This document shows positions 17,852-27,843 of a stretch of DNA of 64,000 bases, in pieces. Every line of letters begins with the position of its first letter. Within the stretch, counting starts at the first letter, position 1. The stretch spans positions 1,876,876 to 1,940,875 of the forward strand of contig OX638380.1 in assembly GCA_951813855.1 (NCBI GenBank), in the 5' to 3' direction. The notes beneath the pieces are model-generated. The model saw only the letters and a list, made by a program, of their open reading frames with translations. It had not been told where the DNA came from and did not search any database. Source of the DNA: an uncultured Verrucomicrobiae bacterium. GTDB lineage: Bacteria > Verrucomicrobiota > Verrucomicrobiia > Limisphaerales > AAA164-E04. The translations under genes and the position numbers were made by a program.

Positions 17852-20211
17852 AGTTCTGATGCTTGCAGGTTAACTTTTCGAAAAGGATCGCTGGTTACGA
17901 CCGCCGATATCAAGGCGGAAAAACGATTGTCGGCCAAGGCTAGCGCCGCCAAGATCTCGTCTATGGCGCATTTGTCATAATACTCTAAGCCCCGCCCCAG
18001 CGCAAACGTCAACATTTTTTCGGCCACGGTCCGAAGAAAAGTCTCTTCGGTCTTCAACAAATCGATCAATTCCCGGGGCCCGTCGAAGCGCCGTCCGTCC
18101 GGCAATTCGCCGGAAGCGTCGATCGGAAAATTGCCGTCCAGATCGCGCCAGACGCCCACCGCGTCGAAATTCTCGAAAGCGAAGCCGATGGGATCCATGC
18201 GAGCGTGGCAAGCGGAGCACTCCGGTTTCGCCCGGTGATGCTCCAGCCGTTCCCGCAGCGTAGCGGCGGCCACGGCGGCGGCGTCCTCCTCCAGTTCTCC
18301 GACATCCGGCGGCGGCGGGGGCGGCGGCGTACCCAGGATTTGCTCCAATATCCATTTGCCCCGCAACACCGGCGAAGTGCGCGTCGGATTGGACGTCAGC
18401 ACCAGGGTGGAAGCCTGAGTGAGGATCCCGCCCCGGCCGCTCTCCGCCGTCAACGAAACCCGGCGAAACTCCGGACCGAATTCCCCCTCCAAGCCATAAT
18501 GAGCCGCCAAACGGTCGTTAACGAAGGTGAAATCGGCGTCCAACAGTTCGAACAGGCTACGGTCTTCCCGCATCAGCGTGCTGAAAAACAAGACGCTTTC
18601 CCGTCGCATCGCCGCCCGCAAATCTTCGTCGAAGGCCGGAAACCGTTGCGGGTCCGGTTCGGTGGTCTCGAGATTGCGAAACTGCAACCATTGCCCGGCG
18701 AAATTGACGGCCAGCGCTTCGGCGCGGGGATCGAGCAACATCCGCTCGACCTGCTCCTCGATCACCGCCGGCTCGAGTAATTCCCCCGACTCGGCCAAGG
18801 CGAACAACGTTTCGTCCGGCATGCTGCTCCAGAGGAAATAGGACAACCGGGAAGCGAATTCCCAAGCGTCCAGATCGCGCTCCCCGGCCGATTCGCCGGC
18901 CTCGGTTTCGGGGTCCAGTTCCCAACGATACAAAAACCGGGGCGAAGCCAAAACGCCCTGCACGGCCAGCTGCACCGCCTGCTCGAAATTCACTCCCTGT
19001 TCCAAAGCGTAGTCCATCAGCGCCTGCAACCGGTCCAATTGCCGGGCCGGAACCGGCCGGCGCCAAGCCTTGGCCGCAAACGCCTCCATCAGGCGCCGGG
19101 CGACCGCCGATTCCTCGCCCGGTTCCGGAGTTTCGGTAAACACCCGCAGATGGGAAGCCGGCAACGCCGGAGGTTCCGCTTCCGAGGGACCTTCCAGCGA
19201 CACGTAATCCACAAACAGGTCGCGGTCGCCGTTAAGTTCCGAAACGGGGTTGTCCTGTTGGTTGTAATCGTTGAAATAACCTAGTTCGATACGATGGGAA
19301 CCGGCGGTTAAACTAACCGGCAGAGTATAGATTTGGGGACGGGTCTTCAAAGCGGTCACCTCGACCACCCTGGCCTCCTCCCGATCGAAGCGCACGGAAA
19401 GCTCCGCCGATCCTGGCCCTCCCCTTTGTTCCCAGGCTCTGATTTTCAACCGAAAACTGCCGCCGGCCGCTACCTCGATCAGCTTGGAAGCGCTGCCCTC
19501 CCGATGAAATTCCATCGTCCCGGGACCGGGATACACTTCGTCGGGGCTGTCGGACCGGAAAGTTTCGGCTTCGTACCGCGCCACCGGCGGCCAAGCCGGT
19601 ATTTCGTCGAGCAACGCCTGATCCACGATCTGTTCGGCCGCCGCCAGGTACTTCTCCATGAGAATGGGCGAAAGCGAAAGCACGTCGCCGATGTTGTCGA
19701 ATCCATAGCCGACCTCGTCCAGGGGGAAGTCATCGGCGACCTCGACTTCGACGCCCATCAAATCCCGCACGGTATTGGCGTATTCGACGCGATTGAGCCG
19801 CCGCAGGGTAGTCCTTCCCGGCCGGCGGATTTCGTCGCAATCGAATTTCGCCAATTCTTCGTTAATGAATTGCACGACGCGAATGCGTGCTTCCTCCTCG
19901 GGTTGCTTTTTGTTTTCGGGCGGCATCTCCCGTTCTTCCAGCATGTGCCGGACGCTTTCCCACACCTCCCGTTTCCGGAACATCTCATGCCGGTCCTCGA
20001 AGGATTCCAAATTCAAATCGGCCTTGGGCCGGTCGCCGCCGTGACACCCGACGCAATAATCGGCGAGAAACGGCTTCATAAAACCGGAAAAAGTCCGATC
20101 CGCCGAGGTTTCGGCGTCGGCGGACAAAACCGGGGCGCCGCCCGGACAGAGCCCGAGCAACAAAGCCGCAAGACAGAAGAGGCGGCAAAATATCCGATCG
20201 GTGATTTTCAC
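17848..20211 (-). CDS. DUF1592/DUF1588/DUF1587 cytochrome-type protein
   Basis: 787 residues from a GTG at 20211, which gives a clean signal peptide (CRLFCLAALLLGLCPGG); the frame stays open to another GTG at 20307, but that adds a non-signal Arg-rich head. A c-type haem site CVGCH (C53, C56, H57) opens the planctomycete-type cytochrome domain, followed by DUF1587 (LRRLNRVEYANTVRDLMG). A carbohydrate-binding-like DUF1595 region comes next, then DUF1592 with WEFASRLSYFLWSSMPD. DUF1588 holds a second CSACH, and DUF1585 is at the end. It is likely a periplasmic redox protein. It heads an operon with DUF1552 and HEAT proteins. Confidence 0.9.
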   Translation of the reverse strand: MKITDRIFCRLFCLAALLLGLCPGGAPVLSADAETSADRTFSGFMKPFLADYCVGCHGGDRPKADLNLESFEDRHEMFRKREVWESVRHMLEEREMPPENKKQPEEEARIRVVQFINEELAKFDCDEIRRPGRTTLRRLNRVEYANTVRDLMGVEVEVADDFPLDEVGYGFDNIGDVLSLSPILMEKYLAAAEQIVDQALLDEIPAWPPVARYEAETFRSDSPDEVYPGPGTMEFHREGSASKLIEVAAGGSFRLKIRAWEQRGGPGSAELSVRFDREEARVVEVTALKTRPQIYTLPVSLTAGSHRIELGYFNDYNQQDNPVSELNGDRDLFVDYVSLEGPSEAEPPALPASHLRVFTETPEPGEESAVARRLMEAFAAKAWRRPVPARQLDRLQALMDYALEQGVNFEQAVQLAVQGVLASPRFLYRWELDPETEAGESAGERDLDAWEFASRLSYFLWSSMPDETLFALAESGELLEPAVIEEQVERMLLDPRAEALAVNFAGQWLQFRNLETTEPDPQRFPAFDEDLRAAMRRESVLFFSTLMREDRSLFELLDADFTFVNDRLAAHYGLEGEFGPEFRRVSLTAESGRGGILTQASTLVLTSNPTRTSPVLRGKWILEQILGTPPPPPPPDVGELEEDAAAVAAATLRERLEHHRAKPECSACHARMDPIGFAFENFDAVGVWRDLDGNFPIDASGELPDGRRFDGPRELIDLLKTEETFLRTVAEKMLTFALGRGLEYYDKCAIDEILAALALADNRFSALISAVVTSDPFRKVNLQASEL

Positions 20212-20626
20212 TCGAAAAAATCCATGAACCCTCGCTCCGCAACGAATCGCGGGAAGCCGGGCAACAACTGCAACGAAACAATCGCGCCGTCGTCGATCCA
20301 ATGACACTGTCCGGCCGAAACTCGTTACAGATTGCTCGGTTCGCTCCGATCCGCAGGTGATGCGGTACAGAGTAATTTAAACCTTCGCTCTGTCAGCAAT
20401 TATTTTTTGCCGAAAACGGCATCGCCCGCTCACGGAAAACCAACGCGGCGCGTCGCTTCCGGCCCCGCCGTCCGTTCACTCTCCCGGCAATCGAACGCAT
20501 CGGAAAAACCGGTTTCCCGGCGGACGAACGAAAGGGAATGTCGCTTTTGGGATTGCGAAACCGGCTGCGATTATTCAGGCTGGCGCCCCGGAACACACCG
20601 GATCATCAGCCCCCGGCGCAATACCC
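20212..20626. other. Divergent intergenic region
   Basis: Separates the DUF1592 operon (minus) from the NUDIX gene (plus) and should hold both promoters. I could not pick out boxes with confidence. A short GCCG-aaaa-CGGC hairpin is present near 20410 without a clear role. Confidence 0.4.
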
Positions 20627-21268
20627 ATGACGACCCAGGAATCGATTCTGTGCTTCAAACGGCCCTTGCTGGAGCAGCTCGAGGCAGGGCTCGGCTTGTT
20701 TCAGGGATTGAAAACCGAATTGCGCAGCGAAATCAAATTGCTCCGCGATCCGGACAACCTCCTGTATCTCCCCCGAATCGAAGCGGAAACCGATCCCACG
20801 CACAAACAGTTGATCCCCTACGTCCTGGCCATCAAGGAAACCCAAATCCTGTGTTACCGCCGGAACGGAACCGAATCCCGGTTGCACGGACTCTGGTCCG
20901 TCGGAATCGGCGGTCATATCGTCGAAGAAGACCGGTGTCAGTTCTCTGCCGACCGGACCGGCTACTACGAGGGCATGCTGCGGGAAATCCAGGAGGAAAT
21001 CGGCTTTGTGCCCACCAAGGGCCTGTCGCCTGAACCGGTCGCCGCCATCAACGACGACTCCACCGAAGTCGGCCGAGTCCATTTCGGGCTCGTCCATATC
21101 CTCTCGGTGCCCGGCGATTGCCCGGCGGCTTCCTTCGCCGAAATCCAACAGCCTGAGTTCCGGGAAATCGAACACGTGATTGAAGATTACCGGCGGAAAC
21201 CTGAAAGCTTCGAAAGCTGGACCCGCCTCTGCCTGGACCATATCGACGCCTTGCTCCCCCGCACTTAG
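20627..21268 (+). CDS. NUDIX-fold hydrolase-like protein
   Basis: 213 residues. A NUDIX box is visible as YYEGMLREIQEEIGF (matching REUxEExGU), preceded by SVGIGGHIVEED. The N-terminal part has LIPYVLAIKETQILCYRR. The overall pattern resembles predicted phosphoesterases with a NUDIX domain found in many phyla. The substrate is unknown; NUDIX enzymes cleave nucleoside diphosphates linked to another group. The gene is monocistronic, followed about 90 bp later by an ABC exporter with its own promoter. Confidence 0.8.
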   Translation: MTTQESILCFKRPLLEQLEAGLGLFQGLKTELRSEIKLLRDPDNLLYLPRIEAETDPTHKQLIPYVLAIKETQILCYRRNGTESRLHGLWSVGIGGHIVEEDRCQFSADRTGYYEGMLREIQEEIGFVPTKGLSPEPVAAINDDSTEVGRVHFGLVHILSVPGDCPAASFAEIQQPEFREIEHVIEDYRRKPESFESWTRLCLDHIDALLPRT

Positions 21269-21324
21269 TTTGACGGCTTTTCCGGGTTCCGGCCGCCCAT
21301 CCCTGCCGAAATCTACGATGAAAG

Positions 21325-21353
21325 TTGGCTTGCCGGGTTTGATTCCCTAGTAT
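21325..21353 (+). promoter_or_regulatory. Promoter TTGGCT-N17-TAGTAT, leaderless
   Basis: TTGGCT at 21325-21330 and TAGTAT at 21348-21353 with a 17-base spacer. The -10 box ends seven bases before the GTG at 21361, so transcription should begin at or next to the start codon. Confidence 0.65.
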
Positions 21354-21360
21354 CGCCGCA

Positions 21361-23226
21361 GTGGCGCAAATCTTCTCGATCTTCCGCTTCGTCTGGCCCT
21401 TTCTCCGAAACTATCAAGGACGCCTCTTCGGAGCCATCCTGGCAGGTATCGTATTCGGCATCTCCAACGCCGGCGTGCTCTGGCTCACCAAAACCGTCCT
21501 CTCCCGCCTAGACGAAGACCAGACCGTCGCCGCCGCCGAATCGCCCGCCCCGGCCGGAAATGAAACGTTCCAAAATCTGACCGGGGAAGTCGACACGTTG
21601 AAACGAACGTTCGACGATTGGCTCGACGATTTTCTGAATCATTGGTTTCCCCGCAAAAACACTCCCGTGACCATCACCCAGTTGCTGGGCATCATCCTGG
21701 GCCTGCCCTTGCTGGTCTCGCTCCGTAGCGGCAGCGAATACCTGAGCGCCTACTGGATGTCTTGGGTCGGTCACAAGATGGTTAACGACCTGAGAGTCAT
21801 CGTGCTCGACAAGTTGAGTCAATTGCCGCTCGGGTATTTCAATCGGGCGAAAATCGGCGACATGACCACCCGCATTGACGGAGATACCAGAATGCTGCAG
21901 GTCTGCATGTCGCAGGGAGTCAAACACAGCATCACCGATCCGGTAACCGTCGTGGCGGTATTCACCTTTCTGATGTTCATGGACTGGCGACTGATGTTCG
22001 CCGTCACGATCCTGCTCCCGATTTGTTTGTGGCCGATCATCGTCTTCGGCCGCCGGGCCCGCCAGGCTTCCGGTCACCAAATCCAGACCAACGTCACGCA
22101 ATCGAATCTGATCATCGAGATGCTTTCGTCCATTCGGGTAGTCAAAGCCTTCGGCTTGGAAAAAAGACAGGTAAACCGGTTTCGCGATCTTTCCCGGCAA
22201 CTGTTCGGCTACACGATGAAGGGAGTCCGGTCCACGGAAATCGTCGGGCCGATCATCGAGACTTTTTCGATGGTCGCCGTCGGCACTTTGATCGTCTGGG
22301 TCGTGCAATCCGACCGCAACGTACCGGAATTGATCACCTTTTTCATCGGCCTGATCATGTTCTACGACCCGATCAAGAAACTCGCCCGGCTTCACGTGCT
22401 GTTTAAACAAACCGGAGTCGGCATCGAACGCCTGAAAACCGTATTGGCCGAAACGCCCGAAATCGAAGACCATCGACAAGGCTCGCCCGTCGGCAAATTT
22501 TCGGACTGCCTCCGCTTCGAGGGAGTATCTTTCGCCTATCGCGATCAACCCGTGCTGCGCCACGTCGATTTGACCATCCCGCGAGGTCTCAAACTCGGGA
22601 TCGCCGGCGAAAGCGGCTCCGGCAAGAGTTCCCTCATCAACCTGCTCTTCCGCTTTTTCGACCCCTCCCATGGTTCGATCCGGCTCGACGGCACGGATCT
22701 AAGGGAATTCAATCTGGATCATTATCGCCGGCAGTTGGCCCTGGTCAGCCAAGACGTCGTGGTTTTCGACCAAACGGTCGCCGAAAATATCCGTTGCGGA
22801 CGGCTGAACGCCTCCCGGGCCGATATCGTCGAAGCCGCTCGGCAAGCTCACGCCCTGGAATTCATCGAATCCCTGGAGCACGGCTTCGACACCAAGCTGG
22901 GAGAACGGGGCATCAGCCTTTCGGGGGGCCAGCGCCAGCGCATCGCTCTGGCGCGCGCCTTCGTCCGTAACGCCCCCATCATGGTGTTGGACGAAGCGAC
23001 CGCCTCGCTCGACGCTCGCTCCGAAAGCGAAATCCAGAAAGCCGTCGAAGAATTGACGGACAACCGCACGATTATCTACATCGCTCACCGCCTGGCCACC
23101 TTGCGCAGCATGGACGAAATCATCGTTCTCAAAGAGGGAGAAATCGTCGAACGAGGCACCTATGCGTCCCTGATGGTTCGCGACGGGATCTTCGCGAACC
23201 TGGCCCGGCGTCAACATACCGAATAA
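21361..23226 (+). CDS. MsbA-like ABC exporter (fused permease-ATPase)
   Basis: 621 residues. The N-terminal half is a six-helix ABC exporter membrane domain; between helices 1 and 2 lies an unusually long hydrophilic loop (about residues 45-100). The C-terminal ATPase has Walker A GESGSGKSS (K422), signature LSGGQRQR near residue 520, Walker B IMVLDEA near 540 and the H-loop IAHRL. Half-transporters of this type dimerise and flip lipid A, lipids or peptides across the inner membrane; MsbA-like lipid export is the most likely job but not proven. GTG start set by the promoter; a terminator follows. Confidence 0.9.
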   Translation: MAQIFSIFRFVWPFLRNYQGRLFGAILAGIVFGISNAGVLWLTKTVLSRLDEDQTVAAAESPAPAGNETFQNLTGEVDTLKRTFDDWLDDFLNHWFPRKNTPVTITQLLGIILGLPLLVSLRSGSEYLSAYWMSWVGHKMVNDLRVIVLDKLSQLPLGYFNRAKIGDMTTRIDGDTRMLQVCMSQGVKHSITDPVTVVAVFTFLMFMDWRLMFAVTILLPICLWPIIVFGRRARQASGHQIQTNVTQSNLIIEMLSSIRVVKAFGLEKRQVNRFRDLSRQLFGYTMKGVRSTEIVGPIIETFSMVAVGTLIVWVVQSDRNVPELITFFIGLIMFYDPIKKLARLHVLFKQTGVGIERLKTVLAETPEIEDHRQGSPVGKFSDCLRFEGVSFAYRDQPVLRHVDLTIPRGLKLGIAGESGSGKSSLINLLFRFFDPSHGSIRLDGTDLREFNLDHYRRQLALVSQDVVVFDQTVAENIRCGRLNASRADIVEAARQAHALEFIESLEHGFDTKLGERGISLSGGQRQRIALARAFVRNAPIMVLDEATASLDARSESEIQKAVEELTDNRTIIYIAHRLATLRSMDEIIVLKEGEIVERGTYASLMVRDGIFANLARRQHTE

Positions 23227-23272
23227 AACCTCCCTCGCGATCCTTGCTATGGCCCCTCCAACCACGCGATTA

Positions 23273-23302
23273 CGGTTATTTTGAACCAATAACCGGTTTT
23301 TT
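23273..23302 (+). terminator. Rho-independent terminator after the ABC exporter
   Basis: An 8-bp stem, CGGTTATT at 23273-23280 with AATAACCG at 23288-23295, a seven-base loop, then G and six T residues (23297-23302). It lies 46 bp after the stop codon at 23226. Confidence 0.75.
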
Positions 23303-24340
23303 GGGGCCGGCTGTTCCAAATCGCCGATGCGGCTGCCGGGAAATCAGGAGAACCGGACGAGCACCAGATGCCTATTCCACAGGAATAGTTTCTGTTATTT
23401 ATCCGTCCGCCTCAGGAAAATACCGCATAGCCAGATTGACTGTCCTCTCCCTTGGTTACGAGATCTGTTGCCGATCGGCTCGATAAATGACCGCAACTCG
23501 ACATTTCAAGGGTTACTCGCCACGTTATTTCGGGAAATCGTGCGTTTTTATTTCGCATTATTTCAGGCATGAACGCTATGGTCCGGCGGTCGGTTAGCCC
23601 ATAGTGGCGTTCTTCGACCGGCGACGATTCCCCATCTCCCCCCATGGCTATGCCGCTGGAACTTCCGGAGGATCCATTGCGCTTCCGACGCCGACGAAAG
23701 CGGCGATCATGCCGCCACTCGGTTATTTCAGCGTCATCCCGACACCCAAGACTGAGGCCTCCCGGGGCTAAAGGCTGGAACGACCTGCTGCGAAGCCAAG
23801 GATCCGCTCCCCAAATCCCGACCGAATGTTCTTTTCCCAGCAGTCAATTCATCAAACCGTTGCCCGTTCAGAATCGGTCGTCACTTCTAGCTGACCCACC
23901 TCAATTAGCTCCCGGATTAATGTGAAAAAATTCGCCCGAAATAACGTGGCGAATAACAGCGGACGCCGCGGCCACAACGCAAGACGTCATAGCAAAATCC
24001 CCGACCGCCGATCATCCCTGGAAGAGGCCCCCGGTATGGAACGATAAGAGCCCCGGCACCTTCGAGGCGATTACGGTTCGCCACCGCCAGCTGCTGATCG
24101 CTCTGACCTCACCGAATCGGGGGCCACTCACCCGGAAAATAGTCCCTGATCCCGCTGCCTTCGCGTTCATCGGACTTTCGAAACCGGCGAAGCCACCCGA
24201 ACCATCGCCCAACGCCCCGGCGCCGACAATCCGATAACGATCGCTCGGGACCGCCCGTCCGATCCGATTTCGTATTCTCCGGGTTGCGGGCCGGCCGGCT
24301 GCCCTCTCGGCTTCCCGGCGCCGGGCCGGATTGAAAACCA
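23303..24340. other. Gene-free stretch holding an inverted-repeat element
   Basis: About 1 kb between the exporter terminator and the citrate synthase promoter. No frame with a recognisable domain. The only structure is the 446-bp segment bounded by inverted repeats at 23512-23957. Confidence 0.5.
23512..23957. mobile_element. MITE-like element with 23-bp terminal inverted repeats
   Basis: The segment begins GTTACTCGCCACG and ends with the inverse of the same 23-bp motif (23512-23534 against 23935-23957), with one mismatch. The interior has no transposase-like frame. Length, near-perfect ends and lack of genes suggest a non-autonomous element or a collapsed IS. A target duplication was not seen. 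A third, diverged copy of the motif is at 13076-13098. Confidence 0.6.
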
Positions 24341-24370
24341 TTGACTATCCCTTAACCCGTGCCTTAGCTT
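24341..24370 (+). promoter_or_regulatory. Promoter TTGACT-N18-TAGCTT for the citrate synthase gene
   Basis: TTGACT at 24341-24346 and TAGCTT at 24365-24370, 18-base spacer. The start codon at 24414 lies about 37 bases after the expected transcription start, so this mRNA would carry a short leader. Confidence 0.55.
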
Positions 24371-24413
24371 CTGCCTCACCGATTTCGCAAGACGTTTCGA
24401 CTAAAGACGAAGG

Positions 24414-25550
24414 ATGACCAAAGCGGAGGAGAGCAATTCAAAAGGCGGGATGGAGGGGACCGTCGCCGCAACGACCCGGCTGAGCGACGTCCAAGGGCTA
24501 ACCGGCAAACTGATTTATTGCGGGTACGACATCAACGACCTCGCCGGCAAAGTCAATTACGAAGAAGTCGTCTATTTGTTGCACCAGGGCCAATTGCCCA
24601 ACTGCTCCCAGTTGGAATCGTTGCGCCAGGAGCTGACCCGGCAACGGGAACTGCCCTCAGGCGCGATCGACTTGTTGCGGTCCCTGCCCACCGACACTCA
24701 GCCGATGAACGCCATCCGCACCGTCGTCTCGGCCTTGGGTTGTTTCGATCCGGAAGCCAACGACGTCTCTTTCGAGGCGCAACGGCGCAAGGCTACCAGG
24801 CTCATCGCTCAAATTCCAATCGTCACCGCCTATTTTCATCTCTCCCGCCAGGGCAAACCGCTACCGTACCCGGATCCGGGACTGGGCGAAGCGGAGAATT
24901 TCCTGTACCTCATTAACGGTCGGAAACCCAACGAAGAGGAAATCGAAACGCTGGACTTGTGCTACGTGCTTCACGCCGACCACGGCATGAACGCTTCTAC
25001 CTTCAGCAGCCGAGTGACCATCGCCACTCTCAGCGACATGCATTCGGCGATCTGTTCGGCGATCGGCACGCTCAAGGGCCCGCTTCACGGCGGAGCCAAC
25101 GAGGGCGTCATCCGCATGCTTCAAGACATCGGCTCTCTGGAGGCGGTGGATGCGGCTATCGGCGAAAAATTGGAACGGAAAGAAAAGATCATGGGGTTCG
25201 GTCATCGGGTCTACAAGGTCTTGGACCCCCGGGCGCCTCTGCTGATGCGCGTTTCCCAGCGGCTGGGAGATAAGGTAGGCGATTCCCGTTGGATCCGCAT
25301 GAGTCAGCGCATCGCCGAACTCATGAAGGAAAAAAAGAAGTTGAACGCCAACGTCGATTTCTATTCCGCCTCGGTCTACTACTCCTTGGGAATTCCGATT
25401 GATCTGTTCACTCCCCTATTCGCCATCGCCCGAACTTCCGGTTGGACCGCCCACGTGCTGGAACAACTGACGAACAACCGCTTGATCCGGCCAGAGAGCG
25501 AATACGAAGGGCCCACCGATTTGCAGGTCAAGCCGATCGATGAGCGCTAA
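24414..25550 (+). CDS. gltA: Citrate synthase
   Basis: 378 residues, the size of the short bacterial citrate/2-methylcitrate synthases. Catalytic residues are in place: H225 in GPLHGGANE, H264 in MGFGHRVYK and D315 in NANVDFYSA, with LHADHGMNAST upstream. It condenses oxaloacetate and acetyl-CoA to citrate, the entry step of the TCA cycle. sucC and sucD follow directly, which favours a true citrate synthase role over methylcitrate synthase. No Shine-Dalgarno box is obvious; the ATG follows GACGAAGG. Confidence 0.93.
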   Translation: MTKAEESNSKGGMEGTVAATTRLSDVQGLTGKLIYCGYDINDLAGKVNYEEVVYLLHQGQLPNCSQLESLRQELTRQRELPSGAIDLLRSLPTDTQPMNAIRTVVSALGCFDPEANDVSFEAQRRKATRLIAQIPIVTAYFHLSRQGKPLPYPDPGLGEAENFLYLINGRKPNEEEIETLDLCYVLHADHGMNASTFSSRVTIATLSDMHSAICSAIGTLKGPLHGGANEGVIRMLQDIGSLEAVDAAIGEKLERKEKIMGFGHRVYKVLDPRAPLLMRVSQRLGDKVGDSRWIRMSQRIAELMKEKKKLNANVDFYSASVYYSLGIPIDLFTPLFAIARTSGWTAHVLEQLTNNRLIRPESEYEGPTDLQVKPIDER

Positions 25551-25601
25551 GACAGCGTTTCCCGGCTATCCGGCCGAAGCCGCCCCGCTTCCAGCCGCCC
25601 C

Positions 25602-26813
25602 ATGAATCTTCACGAATATCAGGCCAAGCGACTCTTGGCGGCTCACGGCGTGCCCGTGCCGAAAGAATTCCCGGGAAAGAACGTCGCCGAAATCAGGTCG
25701 ATAGCCGATCGCCTGTTCCAGGAGGGAGCCGGCGCGCTGGTAGTCAAAGCTCAAATCCATGCGGGAGGACGAGGCAAAGGGACGTTTAACAACGGCCTCC
25801 AGGGAGGCGTGCACCTTTGCCGCTCCGCCGAGGAAGCCGAGGAAAAAGCCCAGGCCATGCTCGGAGAAACCCTCGTGACCCGGCAAACCGGAGCGGAAGG
25901 AAAACAAGTCAACGTTCTCCTGGTGGCCGTCGCCGAAACCATCGTCAAGGAATTCTATCTCGCGGTCCTGCTGGATCGAGCCCGGGAACTGCCGGTGGTC
26001 ATGGCCAGCGCCGAAGGGGGCATGGATATCGAGGAAGTCGCGGAAAAATCTCCCGAGCGCATTTACCGGATCCACGTCGACCCGGCATGGGGTTTGTTGC
26101 CGTTTCAAGCCCGGAAAATGGCCGTCTGGCTCGGTTTGCCCCCCCAACTGCTCCGGCAGGCGGAAAAACTCTTGCACCACGTTTACCGAACCTGGTGGGA
26201 ATCAGACGCCTCGCTGATCGAAATCAATCCGCTCTGCCTGACCAAGAGCAACGACGGAGAGCCGGCCGTCGTGGCCCTGGACGCCAAGATTTCCCTGGAC
26301 GACAACGCGCTCTACCGCCATCCGGATCTCGCCGGGCTGCGAGACCCCAGCGAGGAAGAACCCTTGGAAATCGAAGCGGCCCGCCACCACCTCAACTACA
26401 TCAAACTCGACGGCAATATCGCCTGCCTGGTCAACGGCGCCGGCCTGGCCATGGCCGCCATGGACATTATCAAGCACTACGGCGGCAATCCGGCCAACTT
26501 TCTGGACGTCGGCGGCGGAGCCAGCCAGGAACAAGTCGCCGCCGCCTTCCGGATTATCCTGAGCGATGCCAACGTGAAGGGCATCCTGATCAATATCTTC
26601 GGCGGCATCATGCAATGCGACGTCATTGCCCAAGGAATCATCTCGGCGGTACGCGACACGGAATTGAATTTGCCGCTGGTGGTCCGCCTCGAAGGCAACA
26701 ACGTCCACTTGGGCAACGAAATCCTGAGCCGGTCGGGACTCGACATCATCCGCAGCGATTCCATGGCGGACGCGGCCCAAAAAATCATCGCGGCAGCCGG
26801 CCGAGCGGCCTGA
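25602..26813 (+). CDS. sucC: Succinyl-CoA ligase (ADP-forming) beta subunit
   Basis: 403 residues starting [20 protein letters not shown], the standard opening of the ATP-grasp beta subunit. The ATP-grasp region has [14 protein letters not shown], the Mg-binding EINPLCLT follows, and the C-terminal CoA-ligase domain has [10 protein letters not shown] and [16 protein letters not shown]. With SucD it makes ATP or GTP from succinyl-CoA in the cytoplasm. The gene is 51 bp behind citrate synthase and 20 bp ahead of sucD, in one operon. Confidence 0.95.
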   Translation: MNLHEYQAKRLLAAHGVPVPKEFPGKNVAEIRSIADRLFQEGAGALVVKAQIHAGGRGKGTFNNGLQGGVHLCRSAEEAEEKAQAMLGETLVTRQTGAEGKQVNVLLVAVAETIVKEFYLAVLLDRARELPVVMASAEGGMDIEEVAEKSPERIYRIHVDPAWGLLPFQARKMAVWLGLPPQLLRQAEKLLHHVYRTWWESDASLIEINPLCLTKSNDGEPAVVALDAKISLDDNALYRHPDLAGLRDPSEEEPLEIEAARHHLNYIKLDGNIACLVNGAGLAMAAMDIIKHYGGNPANFLDVGGGASQEQVAAAFRIILSDANVKGILINIFGGIMQCDVIAQGIISAVRDTELNLPLVVRLEGNNVHLGNEILSRSGLDIIRSDSMADAAQKIIAAAGRAA

Positions 26814-26833
26814 AGGTCCGGTCGACGACAATC

Positions 26834-27724
26834 ATGGCGATTCTGGTCTCCCAAGATACGAAAGTCCTCGTCCAAGGCATCACCGGCTCGTTCGGCGGGC
26901 GCCACGCCCGGGCCAGCCTGGAATACGGCACCCGGGTGGTCGGCGGCGTCACCCCGGGCAAGGGCGGCCAATTTTTCGAGGAAAAAACCCCGATCTTCCA
27001 TACCGTGTCCGAGGCGGTCGCCGAGACCGGCGCCACGGCATCGGCGATTTTCGTGCCCCCTCCCGTAGCCACCGACGCCATTCTGGAAGCTGCCGACGCC
27101 GGCCTCGAACTGATCGTTTGCATCACCGAAGGCATCCCGGTGCGGGATATGATCCGGGTCAAGGCCGCGCTGGCCGGTTCGCCGGCCCGCTTGATCGGCC
27201 CCAATTGCCCGGGGATCGTCACCCCGGGGACGGAAGCCGATTCCCACGGCGGCTGCCGCATCGGTATCGCTCCGGGATACATTCATAAAGCCGGCGACAT
27301 CGGCATCGTCTCGCGCAGCGGCACGCTCACCTACGAAGCCGTCTGGCAGTTAACCTGCCGGGGAATCGGCCAGTCCACCTGCGTCGGCATCGGCGGCGAC
27401 CCCGTTCCCGGCAGTTCGCATCGGGACATTATCGAGCTTTTCGAGCAGGATCCGGAAACTCGCGCCATGATCATGATCGGCGAAATCGGCGGCTCCGCCG
27501 AAGAAGAAGCCGCGGCCTGGATCAAGGACCATGGCCGCAAACCGGTGGTCGGCTTCATCGCCGGCACGACCGCCCCGCCCGGCCGCCGCATGGGACACGC
27601 CGGCGCTATCGTCAGCGGCAACAAAGGCACGGCTCAAGCAAAAATCCAAACCTTGAAAGAGGCCGGGGTTCGGGTCGCTCCCACGCCCTCCACCATCGCG
27701 GAAACCTTGTTAGAACTACTCTGA
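26834..27724 (+). CDS. sucD: Succinyl-CoA ligase alpha subunit
   Basis: 296 residues. CoA-binding N-terminus with [13 protein letters not shown], then [11 protein letters not shown], and the active-site histidine H255 in [15 protein letters not shown], which is phosphorylated during catalysis. The family stretch [17 protein letters not shown] is present. I chose the ATG at 26834; the same frame is open far upstream across sucC, but that is a shadow. It completes a gltA-sucC-sucD TCA-cycle cassette. Confidence 0.95.
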   Translation: MAILVSQDTKVLVQGITGSFGGRHARASLEYGTRVVGGVTPGKGGQFFEEKTPIFHTVSEAVAETGATASAIFVPPPVATDAILEAADAGLELIVCITEGIPVRDMIRVKAALAGSPARLIGPNCPGIVTPGTEADSHGGCRIGIAPGYIHKAGDIGIVSRSGTLTYEAVWQLTCRGIGQSTCVGIGGDPVPGSSHRDIIELFEQDPETRAMIMIGEIGGSAEEEAAAWIKDHGRKPVVGFIAGTTAPPGRRMGHAGAIVSGNKGTAQAKIQTLKEAGVRVAPTPSTIAETLLELL

Positions 27725-27843
27725 ATGCCGCTTTCCTTTGCCCCAACCGGCCTTCCTGATTTCCTGCGCCCCTCGCCAACGGTCGGCATGGGCGTCAGCT
27801 CGAACCACTTCTTCCTTCCGTCGAAGCAGCGGCTCGAAATCCC

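Noticed and set aside
25817..26833. Very long plus-strand frame running through sucC into sucD
   Set aside because: It shares the sucD frame but its upstream part is Arg/Gly/Pro-rich shadow sequence of sucC. The SucD family starts at [11 protein letters not shown], so the true start is 26834.
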